Below, in pieces: positions 1 through 11,567 of a DNA stretch of 64,000 nt. This DNA is from Fasciola hepatica (taxonomy: Eukaryota; Platyhelminthes; Trematoda; Plagiorchiida; Fasciolidae). Positions within the stretch are counted from its first letter, which is position 1, and every line of letters starts with the position of its first letter. A program made the position numbers and the translations under genes. The notes under the pieces were generated by a model. It was not told where the DNA came from. It saw only the letters and a program-made list of their open reading frames with translations, and made no database searches. The stretch covers positions 685,001 through 749,000 of the forward strand of contig CANUEZ040000104.1 of NCBI GenBank assembly GCA_948099385.1, read 5' to 3'.

Positions 1-234
1 TCGATCATATAGAAACGGTAACACTAACTGTTGTCTGCAGTATGCACTGTGTAGAGATGCAGCAAAGTCGTGCTGGACATAAATCGTGCACTACTGTGAT
101 TCTGACTTATATTTTCAAAGTGAGCAGTTTTACTGGAGTTGACAAAACTTATCGGTTTCATACGAGAGAAGGAATAAAATCCAAAGCGTTGGTTTGAATC
201 AGTAATCGCAATGATTTATAGGAAAAGCAACAGG

Positions 235-1345
235 TCCTCCTGTGAAAACCACAGGAGAGTAAGTCTGGTTAGAATCGCATCCAAACTGCTCGCTGGTATT
301 ATTCTCCATTGATTACCTAGCTCCCGCGAGAACCAACCTGGGTTTAGACCTGGTCGAGGTTGTACTGACCACATTTTATTCTCCGGCGAATTTCAAAACA
401 TAGGCACATCTTCCGTGGGCTCATTGTCTCAGTACTCCTTGATTTTGAAGCAGCCTCCGACTCAGTCGACCGCACAATTCTCTGGCGCTGCCTCTTGTTG
501 GAGAGTGCACCAGAACAATTCATTTCCATCACAAAACCCTTTTACATGAATAGCCGTAGCCGAGTTCGGGCTTACGGTGATCTTTCCTCCGCGTTCACCA
601 CGAAAAGTGACGTACGTCGAGGTTGCTTCTTTTCCCCTTTTCCTTTCAACTTCGTGATCGGTATGGTCCTACAGACCACGCTTTTGTCGTGTGAGGATAG
701 TGATATCGAACTTTTCCCGGATGGAAAGGTGTTCAAACTTGAGTACGAAGATGACACAGTTATTCTAAGTAAAGATCCGGATAAGTTGCACGCTTTTCTA
801 TACAGCTTGACGGATTTCGTATCGATGTTCGGTATGCGTTATGCACCTTCAAAGTGCAAGATGTTGCTGCAGGATTGGGTTGACCTAACGCCAAACTTTT
901 AAGTGTTCAAGGAGATTATGGACTGAAGAGACAAGTCCCGTTATCTGGGCGACTGTATTTCACTCAGTCAAATATCGGATGAGGTGTCTTTGCGTACACA
1001 GAATGCTTGTTTGGCTTTTGATAACCTGAGCCATTTGTGGAGTCGACATGACATCCGTTTATCCATCCAGGGTCGAGTGTACGCTGCAGCAGTGAGGCCA
1101 GTGCTTCTGTATGGCTCGGAGACAAGGTCACTACGAGTGGAGGACATAGGAAGATTATCGGCATTTGAACACCGATGTCTTCGTAGCACTTCTCAAATCT
1201 GATGGGAACACCGTACAAGCAATGCTGAGGTTCGGCGGGGTCTTAGGTTCACGTATAAAATCACTTGATGAACTACTTACGCTCACCAGGCAAAGATGGT
1301 TGGGGCATGTGTTGAGCATATCACCTGACAGGATTCCTCAGCGCG
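235..1345 (+). pseudogene. RTE-like non-LTR retrotransposon RT relic (R1)
   Basis: Decayed reverse transcriptase of an RTE-like non-LTR retrotransposon, the enzyme that copies element RNA into DNA at the target site. Successive + strand frames give family blocks in the right order: the finger block 'VSLVRIASKLLAGII' near 260, 'PGFRPGRGC' near 340-365, an RT core at 495-902 with 'VRRGC' and 'LEYEDDTVIL' (the catalytic YADD reads YEDD), then 'LLYGSETRSLRVEDI' near 1105-1150 and the C-terminal 'RQRWLGHVLSI' near 1290-1325. Stops and frameshifts separate the blocks, so it is not functional. The window begins close to its 5' side, so the endonuclease may lie outside. Identity as RTE-like is firm; exact ends are not. 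Confidence 0.85.
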
Positions 1346-2640
1346 ATGTTTGTAGTCTTCCCAATACTTCTTTCATACTCATCTTCTTTTTCATTATTTC
1401 CTATTGAGATTGCTGCTAGGGGATAGCAACCAAAGCCACCGAACCCAATGCATAGTTATTGGTTGTCTTAGCTGAACTGCATTGCGACGACCGAAGTTAT
1501 TTCGGGGAACAGAAAACGATTAAAACCGACGGTAGATAATGCAGATTGCGAGAGCAACAAATAAAAACGTGAACGGAAGAGTACTTTGCTTTATCTCAGT
1601 ATGTTTTTGACGTCTTGTTTCACTCAATGTGTTCATTGCTTCGTGGGGAGGGGCGCAGGCGTTCTTTAGCCATTCAGCATAACACTTTAGACAGTGACTT
1701 CGGTTATGAACTAAAGATAAATCCTGACCTTTGAGACCCAACTGTTGAACCAGAACGAACCAGCAGGCTAACAGTGACACCAGCCTCCTTATAACCTTAC
1801 GCCTATTCACTGCTTGATCGTTGCATTACTTCTAATCACAAGGTAGCCGATGGATAGATTTATGCAAATCTGGCCACTGGGGACGCTTCGGCATGACAAA
1901 TCCAATAAAAGAGCGGATATCCATCATAAAAACTGAACAACGAACAACGTCGTTACTAACATGGTGTTGTTATCAGATGCAAATAATTCTTCGGAGGCAC
2001 CGACTGCCGAATGTTAAAAAAGAACCGAGCGCCATGAGCACAAAGGGACTCGGTCCTCGTGCGTGGAAATACCACGCATTATGGCACTGTTCATCCAAAT
2101 CTCGTGGGATAATGAACAGACCAACTATTTAGTTCACATTTGAAGTTCTCGATAACTAACACGCTGCGATAACGAAGACATTGCAGTAAATGTAGCACAC
2201 AAACTGTTGACTCGAAGAAAGCCAAACAAACTGTTCGCGATCATCACAGACACCAAACAAAAAATATCTCTATTCATATTAGAGCCATAGAATACTATAC
2301 ACAAGCCAAATGCCGCGAAGATTTGTCAAACAACCGTAGATATTAAAAGAGTCTGATCTTTGACCTTACTACCAGTCTCATTTGCATAAACTCAGCTTAC
2401 TTCCGAACACATTTACATGATTCTGTCAGCAGAAGACCAGCGAAACGGAAATCTCATTTGATTTAACCTGACCACGATTGGTGCACTGAACGAATAGCTT
2501 GTGGAGCACGTGTTCTCATGTGTGCCATAACATTCAACAAGCAAATGCATGCACACATACAACGGTATGCGCACATCCGCATCTACGCCCTTGACTGTAT
2601 AAGATACTTTCACTTAAACCAGAAGTTTCTGAATGCAGGC
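1346..2640. other. No recognisable gene
   Basis: I see no family motif on either strand. The longest open frame is about 96 codons at 1520-1810 on the - strand; it has no recognisable domain and such lengths are expected by chance in this window. The first part may be the 3' tail of the RTE relic to its left. Confidence 0.5.
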
Positions 2641-2910
2641 TGACCCCCCAAGTCGGTCTTATCCGGGGTTTTCCTTTGCTGAACAGTTTTCATTTGAATT
2701 ATCAGTCTCACGAAACAATCGTTCATTCTCAGATTCTCGTGTCCCTGTGACCAATGTATTGTGAACTGGCTTTCTAATGTTTGTGTTTGCTTTTCGTTTT
2801 CTACAAATTATAATTATTATCACACTTCATTTCTAGCTATATGCATAATTTTCTTGTTACGCGTGAAGTGAACTACAGTATCAGGGGTGAACCCCATAAT
2901 CAGAAGACAA
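2641..2910 (+). other. Possible LTR-like remnant left of the gypsy element
   Basis: A segment near 2775-2845 resembles one at about 11310-11375 (shared words around 'tatcacacttcatttctag' versus 'tgtcacactttattttcag'). It is followed near 2885 by 'aggggtgaacccc', which could be a worn tRNA primer site of the kind used by CsRn1-type elements. This would fit LTR remnants, but the similarity is weak and I place little weight on it. Confidence 0.2.
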
Positions 2911-2954
2911 ACTTCAGAAGTGGGTTGTGGGAGAACATTCACATCAGAACCAGT

Positions 2955-4080
2955 TTATTGATCCTGCTTCTGAGGAGAGAGAGGTTGTAAGTGGGTAGAA
3001 GGACAGAAAGAGGGAGAGGGTTCATGGTTTAACGGTCCGGCGAAAAAATAAAATCGAAAGATAGAAGTACGACGTCTAGTGACAGAAACCTGATAAGGAT
3101 GACTAGTTGCCTGGATACGCGATGTTCGGGAAAAAGTTTTGGGAAGAGGAATTGCCGAAACAAGTTCCGAAGAACAAAACCCAAAACAGTATCGGTAGAA
3201 AACAGGCAACGAAGTAACAGCCTGGCGATGGGCCAGTGGCTGCAGATTCGAGGTTAAAGAAGAGTCGTCGATCAGTGGGATGGCCTTTCGTTGAACCTGA
3301 TCAAGGAAAGGTAGACGAAACTCCACCTCACACGTGACTGCAGTATTCAAATGCGGGGCAGACTTCAGGTTTATACAACAGGAGATAAGCTGGTGTGAAG
3401 CATCTGGCACGAAACAAAAACCAACTTTGTGCGCAGTACGAGAAGCGAACGGAGATATGAAAGTCGACCAACATTGAGAAGAAGCTATAGATAAGCCAAG
3501 AAGAATTAGAATCCGTGGAATGCATTACAGTTGAATCAACGATTAAATGTGGGGAGAATGAATGGTGTTTCAAAGATATTGAGCGAAAAGAGGTTTTGGG
3601 AGCATTAAACCCAACATGATTTTAGAATCCCCAGGAGGAGGTATGTTCGAGGTCGGACTCTAAAGATACACCGATTGCACTGTGGTCACGATCGATGCTG
3701 GTGTTGGCATGGCGGGGATTGTAGTAAAAAAGAGAAGAATGAAGAGTGGCGTCATCGCCAAAGGAATAGATTGGGTTGCAAGTAGTGGACAGATCATTAA
3801 TAAATAAAATAAATAGGGTGGGCGCAAGTACTGAATCTTGGGGAACGCCAGTATTCACTAGAAATGGCTGGGACAGAGCCCCATGAACTCGGATGGAGAT
3901 GGCTCACTCACTGAGAAGACTTGATGGCCACGATACGAGAGCGGGGGAAAACCCGAATGTGGACAGTTTCGCCAGAAGACTTTTGTGCCAAACGTTGATT
4001 AAAGCCTCATCATCAGGCGAAGCTCTTACTCTCCAAATTTTGCTGATCACTCGTTGCCAATGCATTACTATTTAATCAAC
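2955..4080 (-). pseudogene. Jockey-like non-LTR retrotransposon RT relic
   Basis: C-terminal half of a Jockey/I-group reverse transcriptase on the - strand. Going downwards from 4080: an 'INVWHKSLLAKL' block (3960-4010), an ORF at 3622-3858 with 'GVPQDSVLAPTLFILFINDL' and the catalytic box reading F-G-D-D instead of F-A-D-D, then the C-terminal domain in 2955-3410 with 'KAIPLIDDSSLTSNLQPLAH' and 'VFYRYCFGFCSSEL'. At least three frame changes or stops separate the pieces, so it is dead. It sits directly before the gag region of the gypsy element at 4085, so it probably inserted into the 5' part of that element. A short related piece occurs at 11375-11470. Confidence 0.85.
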
Positions 4081-4084
4081 TTGT

Positions 4085-4790
4085 CAAGTGAGGCGAATAT
4101 TTCGACCAGAACAATTTGATACTGATCGCCATTCATCGGAAGCAACCGATCGTTGGATTTACTGGGGAAAACCCTCGTAAATAATCTGAACAGCATAAAA
4201 GATCTGGATCTAGATATACTCACAGATCTGACTGATCTGGTTTCCCCTTTCACGTGCAAACGCATCACCGAATTTATAAACGTGGACTACTCTGTACATC
4301 CAGCCACAAAAATGAAATTTTCGCCCGTCAAAATCCCTCTATTGCTCGTCAGACCATCGAACAGTTCCTACAATGTTTAAAATCTTTTGCTGTTGACCGT
4401 AACTTTCAGGCAGTTACGATTAAAGTAAACAGAGAATTTATTTGTGGTTCCTTCATTCACGACTTGCTGTCTGATTAAATTTGCCAAACATTAATGGGTA
4501 ATAAACAGCACGATTTCAAAACAACGTTCAATTTCGCCAAACAACTGGAACTCGCTTACACAGTCATCACCGCACAGTCGTGATGAATATATGCGCTTGA
4601 CGTCGCAAGCAATACAATTTTGAGTTCATAACATCTCTCAGCTGTGCGTAATTCATCTTGCGATTTCTGCGACTACAGCCATCATCCGCGCACTGGTTGC
4701 CCTGCAAAGGAAGTTATATTTAGGACTTGTGCAAAGAGGGAACACTTTCAGCACGTTTGTCGTGCATATCTCTAATCAAAACTGACTAAT
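4085..4790 (+). pseudogene. gag: gypsy gag with CsRn1-type Cys/His box
   Basis: Capsid-like region. A frame at 4254-4478 carries 'TIEQFLQCLKSFAVDRNFQA' followed by 'FICGSFIHDLLSD', matching the conserved second half of CsRn1-type capsids, and then 'DFKTTFNFAKQLELA' near 4516-4560. The nucleocapsid box lies at 4659-4765: C-x2-C, two histidines, then spaced cysteines ending in 'HFQHVC', i.e. the unusual CHCC arrangement rather than a plain CCHC knuckle. Stops at 4476 and elsewhere show it is inactive. Family assignment is from memory of the motif pattern. Confidence 0.75.
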
Positions 4791-4861
4791 GACCGTGGCG
4801 CTCCCACCGCAAACTCATTTTTATATAGTGCCACTACTGCTGCAGCACCCTCTTGTCTATC

Positions 4862-4945
4862 TAATGCCATTTGTATGCTTGTGAACGGCGTTTCCGTACA
4901 TGCACTCATGGACACCAGAAGCTCTGACAGTCACATTTCTTAAGC
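4862..4945 (+). pseudogene. gypsy aspartic protease remnant
   Basis: The frame reads 'MLVNGVSVHALMDTRSSDSH' just downstream of the gag box. The family active site is D-T/S-G; here it reads D-T-R, so the catalytic glycine is lost. Only the active-site strand is recognisable. Confidence 0.6.
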
Positions 4946-5186
4946 AACTGTAGGAAATCACAACTGGTCCAAAGATGATTCATAAGAGCGAGTCACAATG
5001 GCATCTACATGATTATCGAGCGCTGCACACAAACACTGACTGTATTGTTCTCATCGAGTGTAGAAACAATTTGTACGATCACCCAACCTCTGCACTGACA
5101 TTGTGCGGGGCTGTTTTTCAGACAACACCAGCGAGTAAAAAATCCCTTTTTAGGTACATAACCTACTTTATCTGTTTGCGACTTAC

Positions 5187-5770
5187 TTGCTGCTCGTGTC
5201 AAACCTCACTCCCTTTTTCAGCATCGCCACCAAGTCCCGACGCCACAGTCCTCAAGACGGTATATTCGTCCAATCAGAAACACGAACGCCTCTTAAATTT
5301 CCTATAATAGGACCATCTCTGTCCTGTGCCAATGATCTGATTAGCACCTATCATCAGATACCAATGAAAGGTGAAGAACGCAACTACACATCTTCCGAGG
5401 CTTATAATCGGCTCTATCATTTCTGTCGTATTCCATTTAGTGACTAACGATACTGTCTGCTTCCAACAGATGATAAACATTAATTTTCGCACAAAAGCTT
5501 GTTGGCATCTTTGCTTACCTCGATAACTTAAGTATTTCTCGTCATCTAGACAGATTCTTGGAAGCCGCCACTAACTATGGCACAACATTCAACAAGACCA
5601 AAAGATTGTCGAACCGTAAAGATAATTATCTTCAGTTATGCGTCCAATGGTGTCATTAAGCCAGACTCGGAAAGAGCAAAGCCGTTGATATGGCTGCTTC
5701 CTCCACATACTCTCGAAGTTTATGAGCGTATTGTTGGAATGTTTGCATATTGCCCAAGCTGAATCTCACA
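5187..5770 (+). pseudogene. gypsy reverse transcriptase remnant
   Basis: ORF 5187-5447 starts with the N-terminal RT block 'IATKSRRHSPQDGIF' and jumps to 'STYHQIPMKGEERNYTSSEA' and 'LYHFCRIPF'; the residues usually between these blocks are missing, so an internal deletion has occurred. Downstream, near 5490-5590, a frame gives 'VGIFAYLDNLSISRHL', where the catalytic Y-x-D-D reads Y-L-D-N. A further block near 5640-5755 ('PDSERAKPL') is the RT-RNase H linker. Several frameshifts and a changed catalytic residue make it inactive. Confidence 0.8.
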
Positions 5771-6139
5771 TTTCCCGGACAAAATTTATCCCTTAGTAAC
5801 AATCTGAACCTTTTCGCTTCCGACCGATCTCCTCGTTTTTTTATTACATGCTCATACAAGAGTGCAGTGGCAGGAGTATGCCGAATAGCCTTAGAGGTCT
5901 GTTGCGCTATTACGGGCAGCCGGTAATCAGACCCTGAGACTCGGAGCTGAGAAACACATAAGGTCTCACTGAGTCGATTGTGGTACCGAGCTGGACGACA
6001 GTGAATTGTTGCCTATCACCAAAGTGACCGGTGGTGGCGCGATTCAATCCGCTGGTCTCCAGACGGGTAAGCAAACTCAACCACCATGAGTGTACAGGCC
6101 TGAAGCATGGACGTGTGAATGCCTCTGTCGTTACCATAA

Positions 6140-6425
6140 GCCCGAGGATATCATTGGTAGCAGAAATCGATACACTTGATATTGCTATCGCAGATATCTC
6201 GAATAGAATCAGGAGGTCAGCAGCATCTTTTCCCGGAACTTTGTTTCCACCTGTGCAACACCATTCCGCCGTTGAAAAGGAGGCACACATGACCGTTCAA
6301 AAATTAAAAAACGGCAAAATGTCATGATTGAAAGCTACTTCAGTTTGGTCACGGATCAACGGTCGGTGGTCTTGTGTTTGACAAGTAACCCAAGGGTAAG
6401 ATTGAAATGAAAAAATCCAACGGTG
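6140..6425 (+). pseudogene. gypsy RNase H remnant
   Basis: In ORF 6031-6327 the stretch 'VAEIDTLDIAIADI' corresponds to the family 'ETDAS..AIAA' block, with the catalytic D retained, and 'HHSAVEKEA' is the second conserved block. After a frame change near 6340-6375 'TDQRSVV' follows, the third RNase H block, then the 'KI....RWR' motif at about 6400-6425. Position between RT and integrase is as expected for Ty3/gypsy. Confidence 0.8.
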
Positions 6426-6599
6426 GCGTGTAGAATTCTTGGTCGTTCCAAATGACGCATTTATCGTCCAGGATGTGACATCCCAGTACCACTTACACGA
6501 CTCCTCTGTGCTTCAGTTTTCTGTCGTACTGACCTATACAAGCTCCATGCATCTTGATGCCGCTCAAGAGTCACCCGTACAGTGCATTTTGTGCTCGCC

Positions 6600-8240
6600 T
6601 AAAATCTCCCGTTCTCTCCTGACACAGTAAAAGATGCTTTATCTTCTTGACGAATTTGCGCAGAAATTAATGCGAGGCCGTTTTAATCCACCGCAAGTAC
6701 CTCTCATCAAAGTTACTCAACCCTTTGACAGACTCAACATGGACTTCAAATGACCACTACCACCACCAACACAACAAATCTCTTCTCATAATAATTGACG
6801 AATTCAACCATTTTCCTCTCGCCAAATCACTGTCATTCGGTACCTCATCAACGTGTTTGCTATTTCTGACATTGTCAAGAGTCAGTTTTTTGGGAAAAGT
6901 AATCGGTGTATTGTTACAGCAAGTAACAAGGAAATCTGAATCACTGTTAATTCTTCGGTGATTTACAAAGCCTCTTGCATCAATCAGGTTGCTCAATTTA
7001 TAATGTGCGAAACAAGTCACTGGCTGACTTATCAGGAAACGGCACTGATGTGGTAAACCAAAAACACATCCAACACATCCTTCCTATTTTGAGAATTTTC
7101 CACTTGCTGGTAACTCCACCGGCTGGTAACTTTGCCCGCTCCGAGATTTAGAAGGTGAATGTTCCTGTCCGACCGGTGTCTGTACAGTGCTATCTGCTTT
7201 AGTCACTTTCTCATTTTTTCGGTTTTCCTCCCCTCACCTTCGTTGCAGCCCCCACTGTTCGTCTCTCCTTCATCATTTCCTTCTCAGATGCACCCCATTC
7301 CTTCTTATCCGACGACCTCCAGAGCGTATTGTGTATGATTTCTCTGCTGCACACGATAGTACTTCTCCTTTCGTGCAGCATTTCTCCGTCGGTTCTATTG
7401 GTTGAATCCAGAGAGCGTCACCTGGCTTGAGTGCAGGCAGTGGTTTGCTGCCCCGATCGCAAAATCTTTTTTCGTATCACCACTCGTTTCTTCAGTCTCA
7501 ATTTAATTACTGAGGGCGTTACAACATCTGGGCCCAGTAACCCAGCACAAACGGGTAGATTCCGGATTTAGGATAACTCAGAATCCGTCACAGCCAATGC
7601 AATGTTCACCGTTTTATTTCTACGTTCGTCTTTCGTACTCAGCAATGTGGCTAGTGAGTACGTCAGCCACAAAGAGTTGTTTTGCTTATTGATAATGTTA
7701 TATTTAATGTGCGAAACAAAAGTTTCCTGCTGACCAATCAGGAAGTGCCATTGAGGTGATAAAACAAAGGCATGTCCAACACAAACACGTGTGTCCATTC
7801 ATTCTGATCGCGGATCTTCATTTTTGTCTGAAGAACTCTGTGGCTCCCTTCGTGAAAAAACTACTGTCATTAGTCACACCACGGCTTACAATCCTCAATC
7901 TAACTGGCAGGCAGAGTTTCTCAACGACATACTTTGGAAGGCAATTACTTTAGCTCTGAAGTCACAGGGATTAGATCCTCAGCTTTTCGAAGCTGTTCTC
8001 TTGAGTTTGTTACCCTTTATATGTTCCCTCCTTCGCACAGCAAACAATGCAACACTGTATGAATGCTTGTCTGTAAACATCGAGCTCTTGTCGGACCATC
8101 AGACTGAATGCTAACCGGGTCTTACTAAAGAGGTATAACTGATGGTCGAAGTAAGATCCCTTGGTAGACCAGGTGGAGCCAGTCAAATGCAACCCGATTT
8201 ACGCTCGGGTACATCTTACTGACGGCCGCAAAGACTCAGT
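6600..8240 (+). pseudogene. gypsy integrase remnant
   Basis: The N-terminal core appears at 6640-6840 ('VPLIKVTQPFDRLNMDFK', then 'SLLIIIDEFNHFP'), which supplies the first catalytic Asp. The second half is in ORF 7791-8114: 'SIHSDRGSSF' (second catalytic Asp), 'TTAYNPQSNWQAEF' (Glu of the DDE triad, in a position where relatives read G-Q-V/A-E) and 'LLRTANNATLYECL'. The C-terminal tail continues to about 8240 in another frame ('SKYDPLVDQVEL'-like wording). The two halves are pushed apart by about 900 bp containing a repeated segment. Many frame breaks; not functional. Confidence 0.85.
6998..7776. repeat. Diverged direct repeats bracketing about 0.6 kb inside the integrase
   Basis: The segment at about 6998-7076 ('aatgtgcgaaacaagtcac', then 'tatcaggaaacggcactga' and 'acacatccaacac') recurs at about 7690-7776 ('aatgtgcgaaacaaaag', 'aatcaggaagtgccattga', 'gcatgtccaacacaaac'). 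They bracket unrecognised DNA at 7080-7690. This is either a local tandem duplication of integrase sequence or the trace of a secondary insertion. Confidence 0.6.
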
Positions 8241-8249
8241 CTACTTACG

Positions 8250-10960
8250 CTAATTAGCCCCCGGTCATCGCGATGATCACTTCAACTCGCCGAACGTCGA
8301 CTGGGGAAACCCACGATGCCACTCAGAGGTAGAATCATTTTCACGTGAGATCCTGTCAACGATGCTGCAGCTCTCTCTGAAACAACACGCCAAGATGCCG
8401 ACTAGAACCCGAAGATCTTCAAATATGTATTTTAAGATTGGCAAACTTCTCTCAGGTATTCCGATATGGAGAAGATCGGGTACCTAGCTCCACCAGGCAG
8501 AAGTGGCTACATGGTGTTGACCATCAGCTTGACGAGAGGAGCGGTGTTAGTGCCCAGACCACAGAGTGGATTCAATGTTTAACAAACGCCGTACCAAGTC
8601 AAGGAGGCCACAACCTCAGCGTCGTGGTATCCTCAAGGTTATCATCACCATCATCGTACACTAGGGCAAGCCGCAATAACCACTGGGTTTCTCAACATGT
8701 TACACAAAGCAATGGAAAGAACGAGTGAACGAAATGGACAGGGAGTACACCTACGGGGGTGGGGAAAGGAAAGAACACCACAGTAGCCAACACACGGAAT
8801 ACACAGCCTAACTGTACAAACACACATCGATCAATCACTCTGATTCGACAGAAAGTGACAACACGATTTCCACTGTTCACGGTTCGCTGCCATATCCTTC
8901 AGTGTCTCCAGCCGACTGGTAGACGGATCTTTTGGACCACGAAGACGTGAGGCGCCTATATTCCACCAGGTCCGTATGGTGATAGACAAGGCTTGGGGGG
9001 TAATCCTCGATGGAGTTCTTTAACTATGAAAAACCTTTGCTTCACCGTCCAAACAGAGACCGCATACAAAAGGTGCTTTTTGGCTTGATTCGCAACTCAC
9101 ACGTCTTTTGAAGTGTCGAAATCGCGCATGGAGACCACATCACACAACCGTTATCGCAGCATCTGTAATCAACGTACTCAACTGAAGCGAGAAAAAGTGT
9201 CGCATACTTGAGGTGACGCTAGCAGTACACTCGGTTCATGTACCGAAACGTTCGTTTGCTCACCTCAGACGGAGGACAAGGGCTACAACTGTCTTTCCAA
9301 CCCTACAGGATGAAAACTCCCAAGGAGTTACAAAGGAGCACAAGGCGGATATATTGGCGGGGCACCACTTGTCAGCCTATGCCCCTGAACCAATGCATCA
9401 TCCATCAAAGATTGCAGTGGACGATCTCTGTATGTCGTACGACGAAATCACTAAGGAAGGAGTTGTTGCCGCCATACGTACCATCAAAATTAACCAATCC
9501 CCTTAATCAGATGGCGTTCATTCCTTAGTGTTAAAGAAACTAGTTGGTGCATCAAATCAGCCAGTCACAAGTGCTTAACGCGTCGTTATAATTGGGAAAG
9601 CTACCCAGGTGGGGAAGTGAGTCATTATTGTTTCACTACATAAAGGTGGGGCAAAGGTCGAGGCTGAACACTTATTAATCTGTTAGTCTGACATCTGTGG
9701 TCAGAAAGGCCATTGGCCACTCGATTCCCGGAACATATCAGTGAAAACGACCTACTATGCCGACAACAACATGGTTTCCGAGAAAGCAGGTTGTGCATGG
9801 CAAAATTGTTACCAATACGGGAATACTGGACGAACGCCAAGGCCAAGGCACACCTTAAGGACGTAATCTTTGTGGACTTAACCAAAGCTTTTGACAAAGT
9901 TCCGCACGACTACCTAATAGGTAAGCTCAAAACCCCTAGTGTTTTGGACCCTTCGAGTCTTAGAGTCGAGGACTTTCTTAAAGGGAGGATCTTCGCAGTA
10001 CGAGTAGCGCAGTCAATGTTGACAGGGCAAGTGGCTACCAGTGGTGTGGTACGTGGATCGTTTTCAAGCCCACTGCTTTTTCTGGTTTATGTTAATCATC
10101 TATCGGCAATTTCTCAACCACCATGGCTCGTTTATGCGGATGACTTCAAGATCTCGCGTGCGATCACATCAAATGCAGATAAACCTGTTCTTTAGGAGGA
10201 CGTCAAGGCCCTTGGAAACGGTCTGATCTATGGCCCCTGCCAATCAATACCGACAAATGTGCACATACGTACGTAGGGAAACCGTTCAGTACTGTGATAT
10301 ACAAAGTATGTGATGCACTCCTTTGCCAGTCTTTCTGCAAAGAAGACCTGGATGTGGTTGTGGCTTCGTCACTAAAAACCAAAACCAAAACCGACAAACT
10401 TTGCGCCTTCGCGTGGGGTATCCTGGAGCTTATTAACCGGTCAATTGGTCAACTCTCACTCGACGCTTTCAAATTGCTATACGCCTCCCACGTACGACCT
10501 GAATTGGAATGCGGGAAACCCGGTGTTTCCACGTTCGGCTGCAGAAGTAACAAAGCCGGGAATAGGGGGCGCAACCCGTCTTTTTGGGGGACTACGTGGG
10601 ATCAGCTACGAAGGTTGTCTGCAGATTACCGGGTTATCCCCAATGGCATATTGAAAGGTCCAAGGTAACTTGATCTTTAGAAGACGTATCATTCGAGGTG
10701 ACTTTGGACCAGAATTGCGTGCAGAACTCCTTCTCCACGATCATGACCGCACTCGGGGACATCCGCTCACTTTAAAGAAGCAGCAACCCATGAGTCTACC
10801 TTTGGTGTACCGCCTATCACGGAGAGTGACCAATGTATGAAACACGCTGCCAGCCAAAGTGGTGGAACGGCCTAATGACTAAATGCTTAAGCGACTACTG
10901 GACGTCTTTCTGAAGAACTGGCTGCTGGTGACTCACGCTCAAGTCTACGTCGCTGAGCTG
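8250..10960 (+). pseudogene. CR1-like non-LTR retrotransposon relic (endonuclease + RT)
   Basis: A decayed CR1-like element on the + strand. The endonuclease end is seen at 8283-8400 ('NSPNVDWGN', 'SFSREILSTMLQLSLKQH'). After an interruption (8440-8990) the pre-RT region resumes ('RNRAWRPHHTT' near 9125-9160), then ORF 9213-9506. The RT core is ORF 9713-10195, 160 codons: 'CRQQHGFRESRLC', 'IFVDLTKAFDKVPHDYLIGK' and 'LVYADDFKI', so the YADD active site is intact there. The C-terminal domain follows in broken frames to about 10960 ('HDRTRGHPLTLKK', 'VTNV.NTLPAKVV'). Frameshifts and stops make the whole copy inactive. Confidence 0.88.
8640..8990 (-). pseudogene. RTE 3'-end fragment (R5)
   Basis: The 8735-8955 stretch is clearly homologous to the 3' end of the RTE copy at 16740-16960: shared 'ctgtacaaacacacatcga', 'actgttcacggttcgctgcc' and 'atatccttcagtgtctccag'. 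The - strand encodes the RTE C-terminal end. Its 3' side ends in an ATC/GAT-rich tail near 8641-8660, similar to the tail of the 16.7 kb copy. It separates the CR1 endonuclease (left) from the CR1 RT (right), so it most likely inserted into that CR1 element. Confidence 0.8.
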
Positions 10961-10969
10961 TGGTGATAA

Positions 10970-11370
10970 GGCTTACACTGGAGATGCCCTTTGCCTCAAT
11001 AAAGAACAACGAAGGAATGGCTATACAACCATCCGAGTCAGAAACTCTAGCAATATCATCACCCAATCAGACTACTTCCAACGATGACGTCCCCACTGAA
11101 TCTCACTTAGGAGAGCAAAACTCCTCAGAAATCCGCCTCCAAAAACAACAGAGAATCCGTACCAACTATCTGCGAAATCGCAAACTTTATGTATTTCGAC
11201 TTGTACGCAACCACGAACAGGTGCGAATTAGTTTTTCTTCTGCATCTCTTATTACATGTTCAAGTGTTTTCATGAACCCGGGAAGAATATCATGACCTAG
11301 TTTTCTACTACTCGTTTGTTTTTTCTCGTTCTCTGCGTGTTTTAATTGTTGTCACACTTTATTTTCAGTT
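10970..11370. other. Unassigned segment between CR1 relic and host gene fragment
   Basis: An ORF of 111 codons (10960-11295, +) has a basic, glutamine-rich middle and no motif I can name. The last 65 bp resemble 2775-2845. Possibly a remnant of the gypsy element's 3' end, but not supported. Confidence 0.3.
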
Positions 11371-11374
11371 TTGT

Positions 11375-11470
11375 TTAGCTGATAAACTGATTGAAGCCTT
11401 ATCATCGGGCAAAGTTCTTACTCTACGAATGTTACTAATAACTCCCGCTAATTTATTCAGAAATTAAAAT
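11375..11470 (-). pseudogene. Short Jockey-like fragment
   Basis: About 80 bp resembling 3990-4080 of the Jockey-like relic; the - strand reads 'VISNIRRVRTLPDDKAS' against 'VISKIWRVRASPDDEAL' there. It begins immediately downstream of the last recognisable SDR39U1 sequence, so a truncated insertion here may have damaged or enlarged that intron. Confidence 0.6.
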
Positions 11471-11567
11471 GACTGAGAGTGGACGCTTCGAAATACTGGA
11501 ATCCTTTACGTGAGTGAGACGAATAGATAAACAAACCGAAGACAAGTTTGCTTGCTCAAAAACTTAC

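Larger units (their letters stand above)
4085..8240 (+). mobile_element. Decayed Ty3/gypsy LTR retrotransposon, CsRn1/Boudicca type
   Basis: All internal domains of a Ty3/gypsy element appear in order on the + strand: gag with a Cys/His box, aspartic protease, reverse transcriptase, RNase H and integrase. The gag box and the motif wording match the CsRn1 (Clonorchis) and Boudicca (Schistosoma) lineage as I remember it. Reading frames are broken many times and parts are deleted, for instance most of the RT fingers. LTRs are not securely identified. The left side is occupied by a Jockey-like relic and the right side is followed at once by a CR1-like element, so the copy is old and nested. Confidence 0.8.

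Noticed and set aside
1520..1810. 96-codon - strand ORF with hydrophobic N- and C-terminal stretches
   Set aside because: Could look like a small membrane protein, but there is no homologue known to me and the length is within chance expectation.
3960..4045. A CTGATGA...GAAA pattern on the - strand resembling a hammerhead ribozyme core
   Set aside because: The intervening sequence does not form a stem II, and the region is explained as Jockey-like RT coding sequence.
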